Source: Bacilli bacterium (GTDB taxonomy: Bacteria; Bacillota_I; Bacilli_A; RF39; UBA660). From it: a stretch of DNA of 34,191 nt. Below are positions 27,144 through 34,191 of the stretch, one piece after another. Within the stretch, counting starts at the first letter, position 1; every line of letters begins with the position of its first letter. The DNA lies in contig JAFZWF010000001.1 of NCBI GenBank assembly GCA_017617435.1, positions 1-34,191 of the forward strand, given 5' to 3'. The position numbers were made by a program, and so were the translations under genes. Under the pieces are notes generated by a model. The model did no database searches and was not told the origin of the DNA. It worked only from the letters and a program-made list of their open reading frames with translations.

Positions 27144-27680
27144 ATGAAAGTTTATGTTATTGCTGGAAAAGCAGGTTGTGGAAAAAACACAAGTGCAAAT
27201 TATATTAAAAAATATTATGAAGAAATTGGTAAAAGTGCTGTAATTACAGAGTTTTCTAAATATTTAAAAACGTTTGCGTATGAAATTAAAAATTGGGATG
27301 GAACAAGAGAGAATAAACCTCGTGCGTTTTTGCAAGAATTAGGTTCTTTAATTCGATACGAACTTTTTGATGAAAATTTCTTTATTAATCGTTTAATTGA
27401 AGATTTAAGGATATATGAAAAACTAGTAGATGTTGTTATTATTGCAGATGCTAGACTTCCTAAAGAGATAGATTCTCTTAAAGAAAAAGTAGGCGCAACT
27501 AGCATTAAAATTGTTAATAAATTTAATGATTATGAACTTAAAGGTAACGAAAATAAACATGAAACAGAAACTGCACTAGATAATTATAGTAACTTTGATT
27601 TTGTTGTTAACAATGAAACATTTGATAAATTAGAAGAAGATATGAAAAATATTGTGAAGAAGGTAGAAAATAATGAATAA
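27144..27680 (+). CDS. P-loop kinase, deoxynucleoside-monophosphate-kinase-like
   Basis: The 178-residue protein opens with a P-loop, GKAGCGKNT at 8-16, then an Asn/Tyr-rich helix. The later ADARLPKEI stretch, just after a hydrophobic strand VVIIADA, matches the D-x-R-x-P-x-E feature of phage-type dNMP kinases. On that basis it probably phosphorylates a (deoxy)nucleoside monophosphate; other small P-loop kinases such as dephospho-CoA kinase are possible. The start ATG 27144 follows AAAGGA; an in-frame ATG at 27099 lies inside the T-box terminator and cannot be the start. The ATG of alaS overlaps its end by 8 bases. It is therefore the first gene controlled by the alanine T-box, a place not usual for a nucleotide kinase. 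Confidence 0.8.
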   Translation: MKVYVIAGKAGCGKNTSANYIKKYYEEIGKSAVITEFSKYLKTFAYEIKNWDGTRENKPRAFLQELGSLIRYELFDENFFINRLIEDLRIYEKLVDVVIIADARLPKEIDSLKEKVGATSIKIVNKFNDYELKGNENKHETETALDNYSNFDFVVNNETFDKLEEDMKNIVKKVENNE

Positions 27681-29421
27681 GAATTTAAAAGATTTATTTA
27701 TAGATTTTTTTGTAAGTAAGGGACATAAACAGATCCCATCTGCTCCTGTTGTTCCAGAAAATGATCCATCAGTTTTGTTTAATACAGCTGGAATGCAGCC
27801 GCTTATTCCATATTTAATGGGTCAAAAGCATCCTTATGGAACAAGACTTTGTGATTATCAAAAATGTATTAGAACAAATGATATTGATAATATAGGTGAT
27901 TCTTATCATCAAACATTTTTTGAAATGCTTGGTAACTGGTCACTAGGAGACTATTTTAAAGATGAATCAATCAGTATGAGTTTTGAATTTTTAACTAAAG
28001 TTTTAAATATTCCTGTTGAAAGACTTGCAGTTACAGTATTTGCAGGTAATGATTTAATTCCGTTTGATGAAACATCTTATAATAAATGGCTTAGTTTGGG
28101 AATTCCATCCGAAAGAATCGCAAGAACGGTAGAAGATAACTTCTGGATTGCTGGTGAAACTGGGCCATGTGGATCTGATACGGAAATATTTTATTTTAGA
28201 AGTAATGATGAAGTTCCATCTAAATTTGACCCTGAAGATGAAAGATGGGTTGAAATTTGGAATAATGTATTTATGGAATTTGAAAAACATGCTGATGGAT
28301 CGATAACAGAACTTCCTGCAAAAAATGTAGATACTGGTATGGGACTTGAAAGAACTGTTGCTGTTTTAGAAGGCGTTAATGATAATTATTTATCATCAGT
28401 ATGGAAAGATGTTATTAAATTAATAGAAGAGATATCTAATTTACCTTATGAAGGTAATGAAAAATCTATGAGAATTGTAGCTGATCATATAAGAACTGCT
28501 GTGTTTATCCTTGCAGATCCAGCAGGAATTAAACCATCAAATACAGATCAAGGATATGTTTTAAGAAGATTAATAAGAAGAGCAATTAGACATGCTAAAA
28601 AGTTAGGAATCGATATTAATTCAGATTGGGAAGAAAAAATAGCTATAAAAATAATGGATAAATATGAATCTTATTATCAAGAACTTAAAGATAATCATAG
28701 TGTTGTCCTTGAAGGATTAAAAAATGAAAAAATCAAATTTAACCGAACACTCGAAAAAGGGCTAAGAGAATTTGATAAAGTAACGAAAGATAATACTGAT
28801 ATTGATGGCGTTACTGCATTTCATTTATTTGATACATTTGGTTTTCCTATTGAACTAACTGAAGAATTAGCTCAAGATAAAGGATTAAAAGTTGATATTG
28901 AGGGATATAAACAAAAATTTAAAGAACATCAAGAACTATCTAGAACTGCATCTCAAGGAAAATTTAAAGGTGGCCTTGCTGGTTCTGGTGAAACAGAAAC
29001 AAAATATCATACAGCAACGCATCTTTTAAATGCTGCATTAAAACTTGTCGTTGGACCAGAAGTTCATCAAAAAGGATCAAATATTACTGCCGAAAGAATG
29101 CGTTTTGATTTTTCTTGTGATCATAAATTAAGTGATGAAGAAAAACAAAAAACAGAAGAAATCGTTAATAATTGGATTAAGGAAGACTTAAAAGTTACAG
29201 TAGAAGAAATGAATAAAGCAGATGCAATAAAATCTGGTGCTGAATGTATGTTTATTGAAAAATATCCTGATGTTGTTACTGTATATTCTATTGGTGATGT
29301 TTCAAAAGAGTTATGTGGCGGACCACATGTAAAATCAACAGGTGAACTTGGTCACTTTAAAATTGTTAAGGAAGAAGCTTCATCTCAAGGTGTAAGACGT
29401 ATTAAAGCCATCCTTGAATAA
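27673..29421 (+). CDS. alaS: Alanine--tRNA ligase, short form lacking C-Ala
   Basis: This class II synthetase charges tRNA-Ala. It is 582 residues, against about 870-880 in Bacillus and E. coli. The catalytic domain is complete in outline: FNTAGMQPLIPYL (about 36-48), KCIRTNDIDNIGD, FFEMLGNWSLGDYF (82-95), NVDTGMGLER, and the helical part MRIVADHIRTAVF to RRLIRRAIRHAKK. The editing domain has all four zinc ligands: H446 and H450 (HTATH), C548 and H552 (CGGPH). The protein ends right after GVRRIKAI, where C-Ala (DHHA1) would begin. The beta-barrel with its GGQ-type stretch between the helical and editing domains also appears absent. No frameshift explains this. The form recalls the short AlaRS of candidate-phyla bacteria. 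Confidence 0.95.
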   Translation: MNKNLKDLFIDFFVSKGHKQIPSAPVVPENDPSVLFNTAGMQPLIPYLMGQKHPYGTRLCDYQKCIRTNDIDNIGDSYHQTFFEMLGNWSLGDYFKDESISMSFEFLTKVLNIPVERLAVTVFAGNDLIPFDETSYNKWLSLGIPSERIARTVEDNFWIAGETGPCGSDTEIFYFRSNDEVPSKFDPEDERWVEIWNNVFMEFEKHADGSITELPAKNVDTGMGLERTVAVLEGVNDNYLSSVWKDVIKLIEEISNLPYEGNEKSMRIVADHIRTAVFILADPAGIKPSNTDQGYVLRRLIRRAIRHAKKLGIDINSDWEEKIAIKIMDKYESYYQELKDNHSVVLEGLKNEKIKFNRTLEKGLREFDKVTKDNTDIDGVTAFHLFDTFGFPIELTEELAQDKGLKVDIEGYKQKFKEHQELSRTASQGKFKGGLAGSGETETKYHTATHLLNAALKLVVGPEVHQKGSNITAERMRFDFSCDHKLSDEEKQKTEEIVNNWIKEDLKVTVEEMNKADAIKSGAECMFIEKYPDVVTVYSIGDVSKELCGGPHVKSTGELGHFKIVKEEASSQGVRRIKAILE

Positions 29422-29442
29422 ACCTAAAAAAAATGGTAAAAT
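29414..29442 (+). promoter_or_regulatory. Promoter of the ireB-to-greA gene cluster
   Basis: TTGAAT (29414-29419) and TAAAAT (29437-29442) are 17 bases apart, with TG at 29434-29435 forming an extended -10. The -35 box overlaps the alaS stop. No terminator separates alaS from ireB, so read-through is also possible. Confidence 0.7.
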
Positions 29443-29470
29443 AACTTTGTAGTAGAGGTGAAATAAAACT

Positions 29471-29707
29471 ATGGATAAAACTAGTTTATATGATGTTTCT
29501 TTAATTAAAAAAGAAGCTATAACAGCTACACTAAAAGAGGTATATGAAGCCTTAGAAGAAAGAGGATATAACCCTGTTAACCAAATTGTTGGTTACTTAA
29601 TAAGTGGAGATCCTGGATACATTTCTAGTTATAAAGATGCTAGAAGTAAAATGATAACTTTAGATAGAAGTGAAGTAGTAATGCTACTTTTAATGGAGTT
29701 TCTATAG
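29471..29707 (+). CDS. ireB: IreB family regulatory phosphoprotein (DUF965)
   Basis: The 78-residue protein matches the IreB/YrzL family in length and sequence: an N-terminal part with Thr residues (MDKTSLYDVS), the ALEERGYNPVNQIVGYLISG core, and a DPGYISSYKDAR segment. In Enterococcus, IreB is phosphorylated on N-terminal threonines by the kinase IreK and lowers cephalosporin resistance; here that role is inferred by family. The start is ATG 29471, ten bases after GAGGTG. It is followed by ruvX, whose GTG start overlaps its stop codon. The ireB-ruvX-DUF1292 trio after alaS is a conserved order in Firmicutes. Confidence 0.95.
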   Translation: MDKTSLYDVSLIKKEAITATLKEVYEALEERGYNPVNQIVGYLISGDPGYISSYKDARSKMITLDRSEVVMLLLMEFL

Positions 29708-30126
29708 TGAGATATCTAGGCCTTGATCTTGGAACAAAAACTCTTGGTGTTGCAATAACTGATAAAAGTAATATTTTAGCAAGTCCATTTAAAACAATTC
29801 GTTTTAACTTTGAGGATTATAATGCACCTATAGGGGAACTTCGCGAAATTATAGAGAAAAATAATATTACTGAGATTGTTTTGGGTAATCCAATTAATAT
29901 GGATGGAAGTAAGGGTTTTGCTTCTGAAAGATCAATGAAATTTAAAGTTATTTTAGAAAATGAATTTAATTTGCCAGTTACATTAATTGATGAAAGACTA
30001 TCAAGTATTGAAGCACATAACATTTTAAGTAATAATGGTAAAAAAGAAATAGAACATAAAAAAAATGTTGATGCTGTTGCTGCATCTTTAATACTAGAAT
30101 CATTTTTAAAATCGAAAGGGAATTAA
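29707..30126 (+). CDS. ruvX: Holliday junction resolvase-like protein RuvX (YqgF)
   Basis: YqgF/RuvX proteins have an RNase H fold and are linked to 16S rRNA 5'-end maturation, with a Holliday junction nuclease role proposed. The 139-residue protein shows the family pattern: LGLDLGTKTLGVAITD (about 4-19) with the first catalytic Asp, a VLGNPINMDG strand-turn, LIDERLSSIEAH with the second acidic pair, and KNVDAVAASLILESFL with the final Asp. The start is GTG 29707, overlapping the TAG stop of ireB; no ATG nearby would keep the LGLDLG strand. DUF1292 follows after two bases. Confidence 0.95.
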   Translation: MRYLGLDLGTKTLGVAITDKSNILASPFKTIRFNFEDYNAPIGELREIIEKNNITEIVLGNPINMDGSKGFASERSMKFKVILENEFNLPVTLIDERLSSIEAHNILSNNGKKEIEHKKNVDAVAASLILESFLKSKGN

Positions 30127-30128
30127 TC

Positions 30129-30410
30129 ATGACAAAGAAGAAAGATTTAAGTTATTTTACTGTTACTGATAATGGTAAAGAGACTGAATATGAGATTTTA
30201 TTTACTTTTGAGTCTGAAGATACAAATAAAAAATATATTGTATATACAGATAATGAAAAAGATAAAGATGGCATGATTAAAACATATGCTTCAATTTATG
30301 AAGAAGATGGAAAAATGTTAAAACTTTCAAAAATTGAAGATGATAAAGAATGGAATGTAGTTGAAAAACTACTTAATCAAGCAACTGAAGAAACTAATAA
30401 AGAAGAATAA
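30129..30410 (+). CDS. DUF1292 family protein (YrzB-like)
   Basis: This small, acidic 93-residue protein fits the DUF1292/YrzB family: an FTVTDNGKETEYEILFTFES core of strands, a YIVYTDNE strand, and a K-x-Y-A-S-I-Y-E-E-D-G segment, ending in a Lys/Glu-rich tail. Its function is unknown. The ATG at 30129 is two bases after the ruvX stop. Position between ruvX and mltG is the same as in Bacillus. Confidence 0.92.
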   Translation: MTKKKDLSYFTVTDNGKETEYEILFTFESEDTNKKYIVYTDNEKDKDGMIKTYASIYEEDGKMLKLSKIEDDKEWNVVEKLLNQATEETNKEE

Positions 30411-30428
30411 ATAAAAGAGGTATATAAA

Positions 30429-31517
30429 ATGAATAAAAAGATAATAATATGTAGTTGTATTATTGTACCTCTTGTTCTTTTTTTTATTGCAGGAGTACTG
30501 TTTGTAAAACTTGGAACAAGAGCAGTTGATAAAAAGAATGATGATCCTGTTATTTTTGAAATAAAAGCAGGTCAATCTAGAAATGATATTGTAAAAGATT
30601 TAAAGAAAGCTGATTTAGTTCGAAATCAAGTTGCAGCAACACTTTATATAAATTTACATCGTGGATATAATCTTCAAGCTGCAAAGTATGAACTTAATCG
30701 TACAATGTCTTTAAAAGAGATTTTAAAGAAGTTTGATAGTGGAGATAAATATGATGATCGCGTTGCTGTTAAACTTAAATTTGTTCCTGGCAAAAGACTT
30801 GTTGATTATGCTCAAACTATCGCTGATTTTATGAATGATTATCAAGATCCAATGGTTGAAGTAACTAAAGAAGATGTTATAAGTCAAATTGATGACAAGG
30901 AATATGTAAAGACTTTAATTGATAAATATTGGTTCTTAACTGATGAAGTATTAGATTCTGAAATTTATTATGCATTAGAAGGCTATTTACAACCTGAAAC
31001 ATATGAATTTTTTACTGATGCTACTCCAAGACAAATAGTTGAGAAAATGCTTGATACTACTGATAAAAGATTAACTCCATTAAAAGATGATATTAAAAAT
31101 AGTGGATATACAGTTCATCAAATTCTATCTGCCGCTGCAGTAATTGAAAAAGAAGCAAATAGTGATGAAGATAGAACTAAAGTTGCTCAAGTTATTTATA
31201 AAAGAATTGAAAAAGGTATGAATTTAGGTATGGATGTAACTGCATATTATGCAGCTAAGGTTGAACAAACTATTGATAATCCTTACATGTATGCTTGGAA
31301 TTTTCTTCCAAGTAAATATAATACAAGAAATGCTAATAATTTAGGCCTTCCTGTTGGACCTATTTGTAATCCATCACTATCAAGTATTAAGGCTGCTCTT
31401 AATCCAAGTGATACAGATTACTTATATTTCTATGCTGATATAAAAACAGGTAAAGTTTACTTTGCTGAAGATTATAACGGATTTATTCAAATACAAAAGA
31501 ATTTAGGTGTTAAATAA
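30429..31517 (+). CDS. mltG: Endolytic murein transglycosylase MltG
   Basis: MltG cuts nascent peptidoglycan strands at the membrane and sets glycan length. The 362-residue protein begins with a Lys-rich head and one membrane helix (IIICSCIIVPLVLFFIAGVL), leaving the rest outside. A LysM-like part (IFEIKAGQSRNDIVKDL) comes first, then the YceG catalytic domain, with LEGYLQPETYEF and AAVIEKEANSDEDR; the conserved glutamates are at about 240-242. It ends with NPSDTDYLYFYADIKTGKVY, a family signature. The start ATG 30429 follows AAGAGG. Its presence shows that this organism makes peptidoglycan, unlike true Mollicutes. trmR begins in its stop codon (TAATG). Confidence 0.96.
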   Translation: MNKKIIICSCIIVPLVLFFIAGVLFVKLGTRAVDKKNDDPVIFEIKAGQSRNDIVKDLKKADLVRNQVAATLYINLHRGYNLQAAKYELNRTMSLKEILKKFDSGDKYDDRVAVKLKFVPGKRLVDYAQTIADFMNDYQDPMVEVTKEDVISQIDDKEYVKTLIDKYWFLTDEVLDSEIYYALEGYLQPETYEFFTDATPRQIVEKMLDTTDKRLTPLKDDIKNSGYTVHQILSAAAVIEKEANSDEDRTKVAQVIYKRIEKGMNLGMDVTAYYAAKVEQTIDNPYMYAWNFLPSKYNTRNANNLGLPVGPICNPSLSSIKAALNPSDTDYLYFYADIKTGKVYFAEDYNGFIQIQKNLGVK

Positions 31518-32119
31518 TGAAACAATTTATTATTGAAATGGAAAATTACGCAAATGAACATAATGTACCAATTATTGAAAAGGATTCTATAGCATTTATT
31601 ATGAAATATATTAAATCTCATAATATAAAAAATGTTTTAGAAATTGGTAGTGCTATTGGATATTCTGCAATATTAATGGCTTCATCTTCTCAAGATGTTT
31701 ATGTAACTACAATCGAGCGAGATGAAACAAGATATATGGAATGTTTGAAAAATGTTAAAGCATGCGGATTAGACAAAAAAATTAATGTTGTTTACCAAGA
31801 TGCTTTAGAAGTTAATCTATCAAATGTTGAATATGACTTAATTTTTATTGATGCTGCAAAAGGTCAATATACAAAATTTTTTGAAAAATTTAAATATTTT
31901 TTAACAAAAGATGGAACAATTATAACTGACAATTTAAAATTTCATGGTCATGTTGGTAAATCAAGTAAAATTGAAAGTAGTAACTTAAGAAATCTTGTAA
32001 AAAAGATTGAAGGTTATATTGATTTTTTACAAGAAAATAAAGAATTTGATACTAAATTTTATGATGTAGGTGATGGACTATCTATTTCTGTTCGTCACAG
32101 TGATGATAAAAATGAGTAA
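31517..32119 (+). CDS. trmR: tRNA 5-hydroxyuridine34 methyltransferase TrmR
   Basis: TrmR (YrrM in Bacillus) uses S-adenosylmethionine to methylate 5-hydroxyuridine at the tRNA wobble position, giving mo5U. The 200-residue protein is an O-methyltransferase of the class I fold: motif I VLEIGSAIGYSAI (about 37-49), acidic residue at the end of strand 2 in TTIERDE, and a metal/catalytic strand DLIFIDAAKGQY followed by GTIITDNL. It lies directly before the two hydroxylase genes, which agrees with this role. A more general O-methyltransferase is the alternative. Its end overlaps the next gene by 8 bases. Confidence 0.88.
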   Translation: MKQFIIEMENYANEHNVPIIEKDSIAFIMKYIKSHNIKNVLEIGSAIGYSAILMASSSQDVYVTTIERDETRYMECLKNVKACGLDKKINVVYQDALEVNLSNVEYDLIFIDAAKGQYTKFFEKFKYFLTKDGTIITDNLKFHGHVGKSSKIESSNLRNLVKKIEGYIDFLQENKEFDTKFYDVGDGLSISVRHSDDKNE

Positions 32120-32897
32120 GTATTTAGTATTAGTACAAAATAAATCATTAATAAGTAAATTCAAGGAAGTAGAAAAAGCTACTTTCCTTTTTCCATTGGA
32201 GGGCTTTTCTGTAGGTTATCCAATTACATTTAAATTAGATGAAATAGATGAATTTGGTGCATATATTTTAGTTAATAGATTACTTGATGAATCTTCAATA
32301 TTAAAATTAAAAGACTTATTTAGTAATTTTCCTAAAAATATTAAAGGAATAGTTTTTGAAGATCTTGGAGTAATTGATTTAGTCAAAGATTTAGATATAA
32401 CTAGGATTTTATGGCAAAGTCATTTAAATGCTAGTTATTTATCTATTAACGGATTTTTAAAGTATGTTGATAGTGTTATGGTATCAACAGATATAACATA
32501 TGATGAAATTAAATTAATTGTAAATAAAGCAACTAAACCTTTAGTTTTACCTATATTTGGTTTTATTCCTACAATGTATTCTAGAAGATATTTACTTTCA
32601 AATTTTAATATAAATTTTGATGATAAGGTAAGTAATCCTAATGTTATTAAAGAAGAAGTATTAAAAGATGAATTTAAAATATTTGAAAATGAATATGGAA
32701 CAGTTCTATACTTTAATAAGCTTTATAATGGATCAAAGTTGAAAGATTTTGATGCCCTTTATTATTTTATTAATAGTGTATTTGTAAGTGATGAAGATAT
32801 ATTAAACTTTATTAAAAATGAAGAGTTATCAATTGAATATGATGATGGTTTTTTAAATAAAAAAACTATTTATAAATTAAAGGAAGGAGAAAAGTAA
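32112..32897 (+). CDS. trhP1: Peptidase U32 family protein, TrhP1-like (YrrN)
   Basis: This 261-residue protein corresponds to YrrN, a shortened U32-family protein that together with YrrO forms 5-hydroxyuridine at tRNA position 34. It lacks the cysteine-rich U32 signature of the next gene, as expected for this partner. Visible features are a TIM-barrel-like series of strands and helices, for example IKGIVFEDLGVIDL and KPLVLPIFGFIPTMYSRR. I chose ATG 32112, which overlaps the trmR stop (ATGAGTAA); upstream in-frame ATGs at 32070 and 32103 lie deeper in trmR and have no better ribosome site. The assignment leans on position between trmR and trhP2. Confidence 0.82.
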   Translation: MSKYLVLVQNKSLISKFKEVEKATFLFPLEGFSVGYPITFKLDEIDEFGAYILVNRLLDESSILKLKDLFSNFPKNIKGIVFEDLGVIDLVKDLDITRILWQSHLNASYLSINGFLKYVDSVMVSTDITYDEIKLIVNKATKPLVLPIFGFIPTMYSRRYLLSNFNINFDDKVSNPNVIKEEVLKDEFKIFENEYGTVLYFNKLYNGSKLKDFDALYYFINSVFVSDEDILNFIKNEELSIEYDDGFLNKKTIYKLKEGEK

Positions 32898-32898
32898 G

Positions 32899-34092
32899 AT
32901 GGTTGAATTACTTGCTCCAGCTGGAGATTTAGAAAGATTAAAACTTGCGTTTCACTATGGTGCTGATGCTTGCTATATTGGTGGAAAAGATTATAGTTTA
33001 AGAGCAAATGCTAAAAATTTTGGTATAGATGAAATTAAAGAAGCTGTTAATTATGCACATAATTTAAATAAAAAAGTCTATGTTACAGTTAATATAATTT
33101 TTCATAACGAAGATTTAGATGGCTTAATAAAATACTTAAATGAGTTGTCCAAAACAGGAGTAGATGCTGTTATTGTAAGTGATATTGCAGTTGTTAATTT
33201 GATAAATGAATATAATATTGATTTAGAAGTTCATTTATCAACTCAAGCAAGTACTTTAAATAGTTATGCTGCTTCTTTTTGGAAGAGTTTAAATATTAAA
33301 AGAATAGTTCTTGCACGTGAAGCATCTAAAGATGATATTAAAGCTATAAAAGAGAAGACCGGACTTGACTTAGAGGTATTTATTCACGGAGCTATGTGCA
33401 CTTCATTTAGTGGAAGGTGCGTTTTATCAAATTATGCAACTAATAGGGATTCTAATCGTGGTGGATGCGCTCAAGTTTGTAGGTGGATGTTTAATATTAA
33501 TGGTTCAGAAAATACTTTTATGATGATGCCAAAAGACTTATGTATGGCATACTATTTAAAAGATTTAATTAATTTAGGTGTTAATTCTTTTAAAGTAGAA
33601 GGTAGAATGAGATCAATATATTATGTTGCATCTATAATTATGACTTATAGAGAACTAATTGATAAAATTAAAAATAATACACTAACAAAAACTGATTTAG
33701 AATATAGTATTGCTATATTAAATAGAACTGCAAATAGAGAATCTGCACCACAATTTTTTAATGGACTTCCTACATATAAAGAGCAATATTATAATGGTAG
33801 AGATGAGCAGTCTAACCAAGATTTTTTAGGAATTGTTTTAGATTATGATGAAGAAAATGAAATGGCAATAATTGAACAACGAAATTATTTTCAAGATGGT
33901 GATGTTGTTGAATTTTTTGGACCTAATTTAGAAACATTTACATATAATGTTAATAAAATATATGATGAAGATGGTAATTTAATTGATGTTGCAAGACATC
34001 CTAAAATGATTGTTAAAATACCAATTTCAGTTAAACTAAGTAAAGACGATATAATGCGTATAAAAGTGTTTGACAAAAAAGACTTTATATAG
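32899..34092 (+). CDS. trhP2: Peptidase U32 family protein, tRNA uridine34 hydroxylase TrhP2-like (YrrO)
   Basis: This 397-residue U32 protein matches YrrO, the iron-sulfur partner in prephenate-dependent tRNA U34 hydroxylation. The N-terminus MVELLAPAGDLERLKLAFHY is typical, and the signature EVFIHGAMCTSFSGRCVLSN followed by GGCAQVCRW at about 165-205 carries the cysteines that hold the cluster; KVEGRMRS follows. The C-terminal third is a beta-rich domain. It starts at ATG 32899 one base after trhP1, behind AGGAGA. Although old annotations call such proteins proteases, the trmR-trhP1-trhP2 context argues for RNA modification. In Bacillus udk follows; here greA follows at once. Confidence 0.92.
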   Translation: MVELLAPAGDLERLKLAFHYGADACYIGGKDYSLRANAKNFGIDEIKEAVNYAHNLNKKVYVTVNIIFHNEDLDGLIKYLNELSKTGVDAVIVSDIAVVNLINEYNIDLEVHLSTQASTLNSYAASFWKSLNIKRIVLAREASKDDIKAIKEKTGLDLEVFIHGAMCTSFSGRCVLSNYATNRDSNRGGCAQVCRWMFNINGSENTFMMMPKDLCMAYYLKDLINLGVNSFKVEGRMRSIYYVASIIMTYRELIDKIKNNTLTKTDLEYSIAILNRTANRESAPQFFNGLPTYKEQYYNGRDEQSNQDFLGIVLDYDEENEMAIIEQRNYFQDGDVVEFFGPNLETFTYNVNKIYDEDGNLIDVARHPKMIVKIPISVKLSKDDIMRIKVFDKKDFI

Positions 34093-34135
34093 TATTCTTA
34101 ATGAGTATTTTGATTTTAAAAGGAGTGTGGCTGTT

Positions 34136-34191
34136 ATGGCTAACGCAGAAAAAATAATGGTAACTGCTGAAGGTTACTTAGATTTAGAAAA
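34136..34191 (+). CDS. greA: Transcription elongation factor GreA, 5' end only
   Basis: Only the first 18 codons are in the window. They read MANAEKIMVTAEGYLDLE, which fits the GreA opening (a short head, then a T-x-E-G-x-x-x-L-E helix start). GreA rescues backtracked RNA polymerase by stimulating transcript cleavage. The start ATG 34136 follows a strong AAAGGAG site. It lies 43 bases after trhP2, the same neighbourhood as in Bacillus, with udk missing between them. Confidence 0.9.
   Translation, partial: MANAEKIMVTAEGYLDLE

Noticed and set aside
29421-29470. Frameshift or truncation of alaS with C-Ala continuing downstream
   Set aside because: After the stop there are only 49 bases before ireB, and no frame there resumes AlaRS-like sequence.

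Overview
The window is one continuous, very AT-rich stretch in which every gene I can support lies on the + strand. It looks like the chromosome of a low-GC Firmicute of the Bacilli/Mollicutes-related kind, probably an uncultured, host-associated lineage with a small genome (lineage is inference). The evidence is two T-box leaders, two CIRCE operators, a hrcA-grpE-dnaK-dnaJ block followed by mtaB, and a stretch from recD2 to greA that follows the Bacillus subtilis yrrC-yrrI-alaS-yrzL-yrrK-yrzB-yrrL-yrrM-yrrN-yrrO-greA order. TGA is used as a stop codon (hrcA and others), so this is the standard bacterial code and not the Mycoplasma code.

Layout. (1) 1-569: 3' end of a WG-repeat-like protein. 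(2) 559-3898: a promoter and a valine T-box leader (specifier GTA) driving dut and valS, closed by a terminator. (3) 3928-11886: a self-contained operon of five unrecognised genes with its own extended -10 promoter and terminator. Four of them encode acidic, lysine-rich helical proteins that seem to share an N-terminal architecture; two carry odd embedded modules (a duplicated WG-like module and a ThiS/TGS-like beta-grasp stretch). This is the best candidate for an undescribed system. (4) 11896-15846: heat-shock operon hrcA-grpE-unknown-dnaK under two CIRCE elements. (5) 15879-18808: pepF-dnaJ with no CIRCE of their own. (6) 18815-20612: a surface-protein and pilin-like pair. (7) 20655-25697: membrane protein, mtaB, unknown, recD2, two small membrane proteins. 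(8) 25749-26882: AI-2E family membrane protein. (9) 26879-29421: promoter and alanine T-box leader (specifier GCT) driving a dNMP-kinase-like gene and an unusually short alaS. (10) 29414-34191: ireB, ruvX, DUF1292, mltG, trmR, trhP1, trhP2, and the start of greA.

How it fits together. Both T-box operons place a nucleotide-metabolism gene (dut; a dNMP-kinase-like P-loop protein) between the amino-acid-sensing leader and the tRNA synthetase, so both pairs should respond to uncharged tRNA. The heat-shock genes form the HrcA-controlled chaperone set, but pepF-dnaJ sit behind a hairpin. The trmR-trhP1-trhP2 trio is a tRNA wobble-uridine modification set (hydroxylation then methylation), and with mtaB and the two synthetases makes the window strongly weighted toward translation quality. 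No tRNA, rRNA, CRISPR array, insertion sequence or phage gene was seen. No gene-free stretch exceeds 300 bases; the two longest gaps are the T-box leaders.
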